Shown: positions 24,201 through 30,200 of the stretch, one piece after another
Numbering within the stretch: the stretch's first letter is position 1
Layout: every line of letters starts with the position of its first letter
DNA from: Incurvaria masculella
Lineage: Eukaryota; Arthropoda; Insecta; Lepidoptera; Incurvariidae
Assembly: GCA_946894095.1 (NCBI GenBank)
Contig: OX335650.1
Location: 7,936,001-8,000,000, forward strand
Length of the DNA: 64,000 nt
Reading direction: 5' to 3'
Made by a program: the position numbers and the translations under genes
Notes under the pieces: model-generated
What the model was told of the DNA's origin: nothing
Seen by the model: the letters and a program-made list of their open reading frames with translations, nothing else
Databases searched by the model: none

Positions 24201-27200
24201 CCGAGGTGGCGACCTTGCCATGCTGGAGGTGTGTATGTACATTACGTGTTAGTAGAGGCGAACACCGCGCCACAGTTCAGCGGCGCAGTCTGCGTGGTGG
24301 GCGAGCCGGTACACAAGGAGTGCCCGCTGGTGCACGCGGCGCTGGACGGCATTGTGGCCGCACTGGCGACGCCGCCCAACTCTTATTCGGCCGTTACGGA
24401 CCCCATAGACTTGGTGTGCGGCCGAGGTGGCGACCTTGCCATGCTGGAGGTGTGTATGTACATTACGTGTTAGTAGAGGCGAACACCGCGCCACAGTTCA
24501 GCGGCGCAGTCTGCGTGGTGGGCGAGCCGGTACACAAGGAGTGCCCGCTGGTGCACGCGGCGCTGGACGGCGTTGTGGCCGCACTGGCGACGCCGCCCAA
24601 CTCTTATTCGGCCGTTACGGACCCCATAGACTTGGTGTGCGGCCGAGGTGGCGACCTTGCCATACTGGAGGTGTGTATGTACATTACGTGTTAGTAGAGG
24701 CGAACACCGCGCCACAGTTCAGCGGCGCAGTCTGCGTGGTGGGCGAACCGGTACACAAGGAGTGCCCGCTGGTGCACGCGGCGCTGGACGGCGTTGTGGC
24801 CGCACTGGCGACGCCGCCCAACTCTTATTCGGCCGTTACGGACCCCATAGACTTGGTGTGCGGCCGAGGTGGCGACCTTGCCATGCTGGAGGTGTGTATG
24901 TACATTAGGTGTTAGTAGAGGCGAACACCGCGCCACAGTTCAGCGGCGCAGTCTGCGTGGTGGGCGAGCCGGTACACAAGGAGTGCCCGCTGGTGCACGC
25001 GGCGCTGGACGGTGTTGTGGCCGCACTGGCGACGCCGCCCAACTCTTATTCGGCCGTTACGGACCCGATAGACTTGGTGTGCGGCCGAGGTGGCGACCTT
25101 GCCATGCTGGAGGTGTGTATGTACATTACGTGTTAGTAGAGGCGAACACCGCGCCACAGTTCAGCGGCGCAGTCTGCGTGGTGGGCGAGCCGGTACACAA
25201 GGAGTGCCCGCTGGTGCACGCGGCGCTGGACGGCGTTGTGGCCGCACTGGCGACGCCGCCCAACTCTTATTCGGCCGTTACGGACCCCATAGACTTGGTG
25301 TGCGGCCGAGGTGGCGACCTTGCCATACTGGAGGTGTGTATGTACATTACGTGTTAGTAGAGGCGAACACCGCGCCACAGTTCAGCGGCGCAGTCTGCGT
25401 GGTGGGCGAACCGGTACACAAGGAGTGCCCGCTGGTGCACGCGGCGCTGGACGGCGTTGTGGCCGCACTGGCGACGCCGCCCAACTCTTATTCGGCCGTT
25501 ACGGACCCCATAGACTTGGTGTGCGGCCGAGGTGGCGACCTTGCCATGCTGGAGGTGTGTATGTACATTAGGTGTTAGTAGAGGCGAACACCGCGCCACA
25601 GTTCAGCGGCGCAGTCTGCGTGGTGGGCGAGCCGGTACACAAGGAGTGCCCGCTGGTGCACGCGGCGCTGGACGGTGTTGTGGCCGCACTGGCGACGCCG
25701 CCCAACTCTTATTCGGCCGTTACGGACCTGGGGTGCGGTGGACCAATCTGTAATGGAAAAAATATTGATATTTTGATAGTCACCTCTCTTGAAATCAAAT
25801 GATAATAGATCTTTGGATATTAATTAACATTAAGCATGAACATTATTTTTGTTTACAGATTCTCACAGAATCTGAAATTGATATGGATGGAAAGGAAAGA
25901 GTTGCCACAATACTGGAAGAACAGAAAAAGACTTTGAAGTTTCTAATGTCGAAGCCACAGGTTGGGATACTTCAATACTATTTACTAATATTAAACAGGT
26001 ATTCTTCCAGGTTTGCTTTTTTTATTTCATGAGCACATTATGTAGCTGCGATTATAAACTAATAATCCACAAAATCTTAAGCGTTAAAAAGGGTTCCTAC
26101 TTACAGGTACATCTTAATAGATGCCATGAATTAATTGCTCATTCAGGATGAGTGGCAGATCAAATGCGCGTGTTCAACCCAGCTTATTCATTGTACTCAT
26201 CCATTGCACTCCCTACAAATGCTATTGAGCTTCTAAGTAGCCCATTCGATTTTGATAGGGCCTAGGCCCCTCATAAATATAAATTCGAAAGAGGTACTGT
26301 GGAGATAACCCTTATCATACCACCTGTGGTTTTCCAAGCATGGTATGAAACAAGTACCTGGCCGGCCGGCATATCTTTTGCAGCCCGCGAGAAAGTTTGA
26401 AAGCCCGTGGACGTCATCGGGCACCACTAAGGTCCTCAGCTCACCTATTCGCTTCTAGAACAGATCCAGCTGGTATTTTCCCTTACAAGACTTATAGCGT
26501 GCTCGATGCCGAGAGAACGACTGCATGGTGCAGCGAGCGGTGGCAGAGGCCAACTGTCTGGCTCTGGAGTGAAACTTGCTGATCTCGTTGTGCTGAAGTG
26601 ATCTCTCTGCGTTTACTGTTTGCTCCTGCAACAGATCCAGTTGGTTCTGTACGAGACTCATAGCGCGCTGGACGCTGAGAACGACTCCATGGTGCGGCGC
26701 GCGGTAGCGGAGGCCAACCGACTAGCGCGGGAGCGGCACTCGCTGTTACGCCGGAAGAACCCGCAACCGCAAAACACTGACATCATCGCACTAACAGTAT
26801 GTAGATAATTTATTTTGAATTTGAATGAGAGGCAGGTCTAATTAAATTAAGTTTCATGAGAAATTTTAATAGGATGTTCTAATAGGCGGGCGATGCGAGA
26901 TAAATATATTAGGGTATATAAGTAAATACTCTTATATATATATAAGTAATCTAGCGAATAAGAATGTGCTTTAAACACACTTTCTAAAACGATATTATAC
27001 GGTTTAGCCGTAATTAATTATTTCTGCCAAAAATATGTTTTTTGCAGGCGACTACCACCGCGCCTTTCAAGGCGCTCGGCGACGCGGCCGCACCTGCTGC
27101 CGTCGCGGGCTCCCCCAAGCCGGCGGGCGGCGCGGCCGGCGGCGGAGGGGGAGGGGGAGCCAGGCCAGCATCGGCCGCGCACGCCCGCCCCGTGCCGGAG

Positions 27201-30200
27201 ACGGACAACGCGCCCGCGGTCCAGGCGGAGAGGACCCCTAAGGACCCTGACGACGACTGCGCTGATGTTTATGTGAGCTACCGTTATGGGAACTTTTTAG
27301 CAGGATAGGTACATTGTGTGTATTTTCCGCAGAAAGTATACGTGTATCGAAAGTATCGTGCTCCACTAATATCGGACAGCACTCACCAATTCACCGAATG
27401 TGTAAAACCAGTAAGGAATGGAATGACAGAATCGACATTTTCGCCGACACGATATTTTCTGTAAAAAAGTTCCTTTCATATGTGATAAATTGTTTTGTAT
27501 TTTAAGTTCACTTTAAAACTTTAAGTTTTGTTTCTTGTTAGATCTTTTGTTTCTTGTAATCTAATAATATATTGTTTTAAATAAGCTAGTGTCTACTGTA
27601 TACGTATTGTCCATGTTGTGTTCACCGTTTTTAGAGTATATGCTAGATTACTTGTTAGATTTATGTTTTCACCATGTATAGCATATCATTCTGTGAGTGA
27701 ACCTAATAAAAAAAAATATATCCATAAAACTGCATCTCTTTTATACCCAACTGCGCGAAGCAAAAGAGGGTATTGTTTTTACTAGCCTATATATGTATGT
27801 ATGTATGTATGAATATGGCCGAAGCGCCAATGAAAATTGTCCGTTTTGTTTGTTTGGCGAATATATTGACAATGTATGTAGGTGTGGTATAAGCTGTCCA
27901 TGTCCAGTAAAAAAAACCCAACACGTTTAAGGAACAGTATATGTAGAAAGAGAAAGGGTGTATGTGTGCTCTTTTTGTTACATGTTTTATGCTATAATAA
28001 AAATTGTGTTTTATTTATTTAAAATTCGTTTAGCACAAAGCACAAAAGGACATAGTCTAAAAGAACATAAGAACATTTCATTAAAAATATTATTTCATCT
28101 CTCTCTCTCATTGTCGTCATTATGTATAGCTGGAAATTCTAGGTGCGGACGCATGGTAGGTATAGGTAGGTATGTGTGTTTGAGAATAGTTATGCTTTCC
28201 CTTATTGCAACAATTCAATGAAACGTTTACATATGTGACTGTACACATAATAAATAACATGAAATAGAACAATTTGACTGCAGGTGCCAAAATGCGACCT
28301 GTTTGAGCTGAAACGGCTGCCGAACCTGGGTAACGGGCTCGACATTAACTACATACTGGAGAGAGACGGATGCTACCTGGGCCTCATACAGAGAAAGGTT
28401 AGAGACAATTATGTATATTCGCAACTTTGCTAAAACATTTGAGTTGTCTTTAAAATAGGTTTGTATGAATGAATGATAAAAGTTGAATATGTAAGAAGTA
28501 GGGTTAAAACAAATACTTTTTTGTATGACTTACGCATGTGGATCTGCTATTGTATTGTTTTTTTTTCATTCATAGGTAAGTAACCTACACTTGAACATGT
28601 CAAAAATCATGCGCTATAAGAACTTACAAAGATACTTTGCCCGTCGCGAAATAAATTTAAATACTTAATTCAAATTAAAGTACTTAATTAATTAATTAAC
28701 TTGCAATTACATTAATTATTTAGTTTGCTAATATTTAATCTATTTACCAATATTAAACAATATTTAAATAATTATTAACAATGAATTTGCTATTGTAGAT
28801 GTACATGTCGAACGATTATAATTGATTTTAAAAATCGCTGTGCCAATTGACAGGAGATCACACGACTGGACGCCAAGTACATGATCAAGGTCGCGGAGGA
28901 GCGAGGGCTGTTCCGCGGCGCGGCGGCGCCGGCGGCGGCGGCGGGCGGCGCGCAGGACAAGCGCCGCAAGGACGCGACGAAGGGACGCCGCCGCCAGCGC
29001 TCCGGCGGATTCGAGGTGAAACGCTGCGCGATCCGTGCCCATTTAAAGAATCCTTCCTCATTGGATTTTTAAGTTGTTCCTTGTCTGAAGGACCCGATCA
29101 GGCGAAGTTCCAAGTCAGAACTATGGGTTTTGCCGACTGGATCGGGGCCATCGGAACATTAAGGTTGAAGCCACGCATTAAAAAAGAATTAAAGCAACTC
29201 TTAGAAAAAAGTTATTATAGAAACATACCCCAAAACTCACGCGTGTGTGCAAGATAAATAATACATTATTGAGGATTACTCCATGACACCTAAAAACGGG
29301 CAAGCAAAATAGGTACTTTGTAAAAATGTATAAAATTGTAAAAATGTTGTCTTTAAATACATTCCAAACTCAAATACATATAATGAAACGCAACCATAAC
29401 GAAAAGACGGCACCTCCAGATGAAAATCGTCCAATTAGAAATGAGCTATATAGACAAAATAAATTTCGCACAATTTTTCGAGCGGCCATAGCCTAGCTAA
29501 ATTTACGCTCCCTCAAAGCTGAACTTGTAGGGGCGGTGTGGTGGAAGTAAATAAAATTAAAAATTTAAACTAACAGATTGAATATCTAGAGCAGTTCACA
29601 CTTACATTTAAAGTATTACATAGGTACAATGCAGACAATGAAAAACGCAGACGTTGTAGGGATCTGACAATGTTTGTTGCCTGGGAAACAATTGCGCCTA
29701 TTAGTAGCTGCCATTGGTGTACCAGCTTGCCTAAGTGGTCAGTCCGAGTTCTCACCTAAACTGGCGTTTACGGAACTTCGAAGTTACGTAAAACGTCAAA
29801 CTCCATACAAGTTTTCACTAGATAATCTGTGGTTTTACTTCTTCAATCTGCCAAAGTCAAACTCGGACCTACGATTTGTCTGAAAACGCGAAGTCGGCGT
29901 AAGCGGCAACGTCAACGTATTTAAGGCGACGGCAAGTAAGCTGTCAAATAAAACTCGGACTTGCAAATGTTAGTTTGCGTAACGCCCACTGCGCGCGCTC
30001 TTAAATGTCTCTATACATTTGAAAACGCCAGTCTATCGGTTTGGCGTAAACGCCAATTTAGGTGACAACTGGGACTAGAGGCTCCGGTCATAAAGAAAAA
30101 ACCGACCCAGCCGAACCAACCGTACAGTCATGGATAGAGCTGATGGTGCATCTATTGCGTCTGAAGGTGTGCGTGCCGAGTTACTAGCTTCGTCACCACA

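Noticed and set aside
24206..25578. Series of 162-residue open frames across the 221-bp array
   Set aside because: They arise because the unit is 221 bases, so an off-frame reading of one unit runs into the true frame of the next and then stops. They are shadows of the array, not genes.
26455..26661. Minus-strand open frame over exon 13
   Set aside because: Shadow of the exon 13 duplicate; the plus strand has the NSUN7 motif and splice sites.
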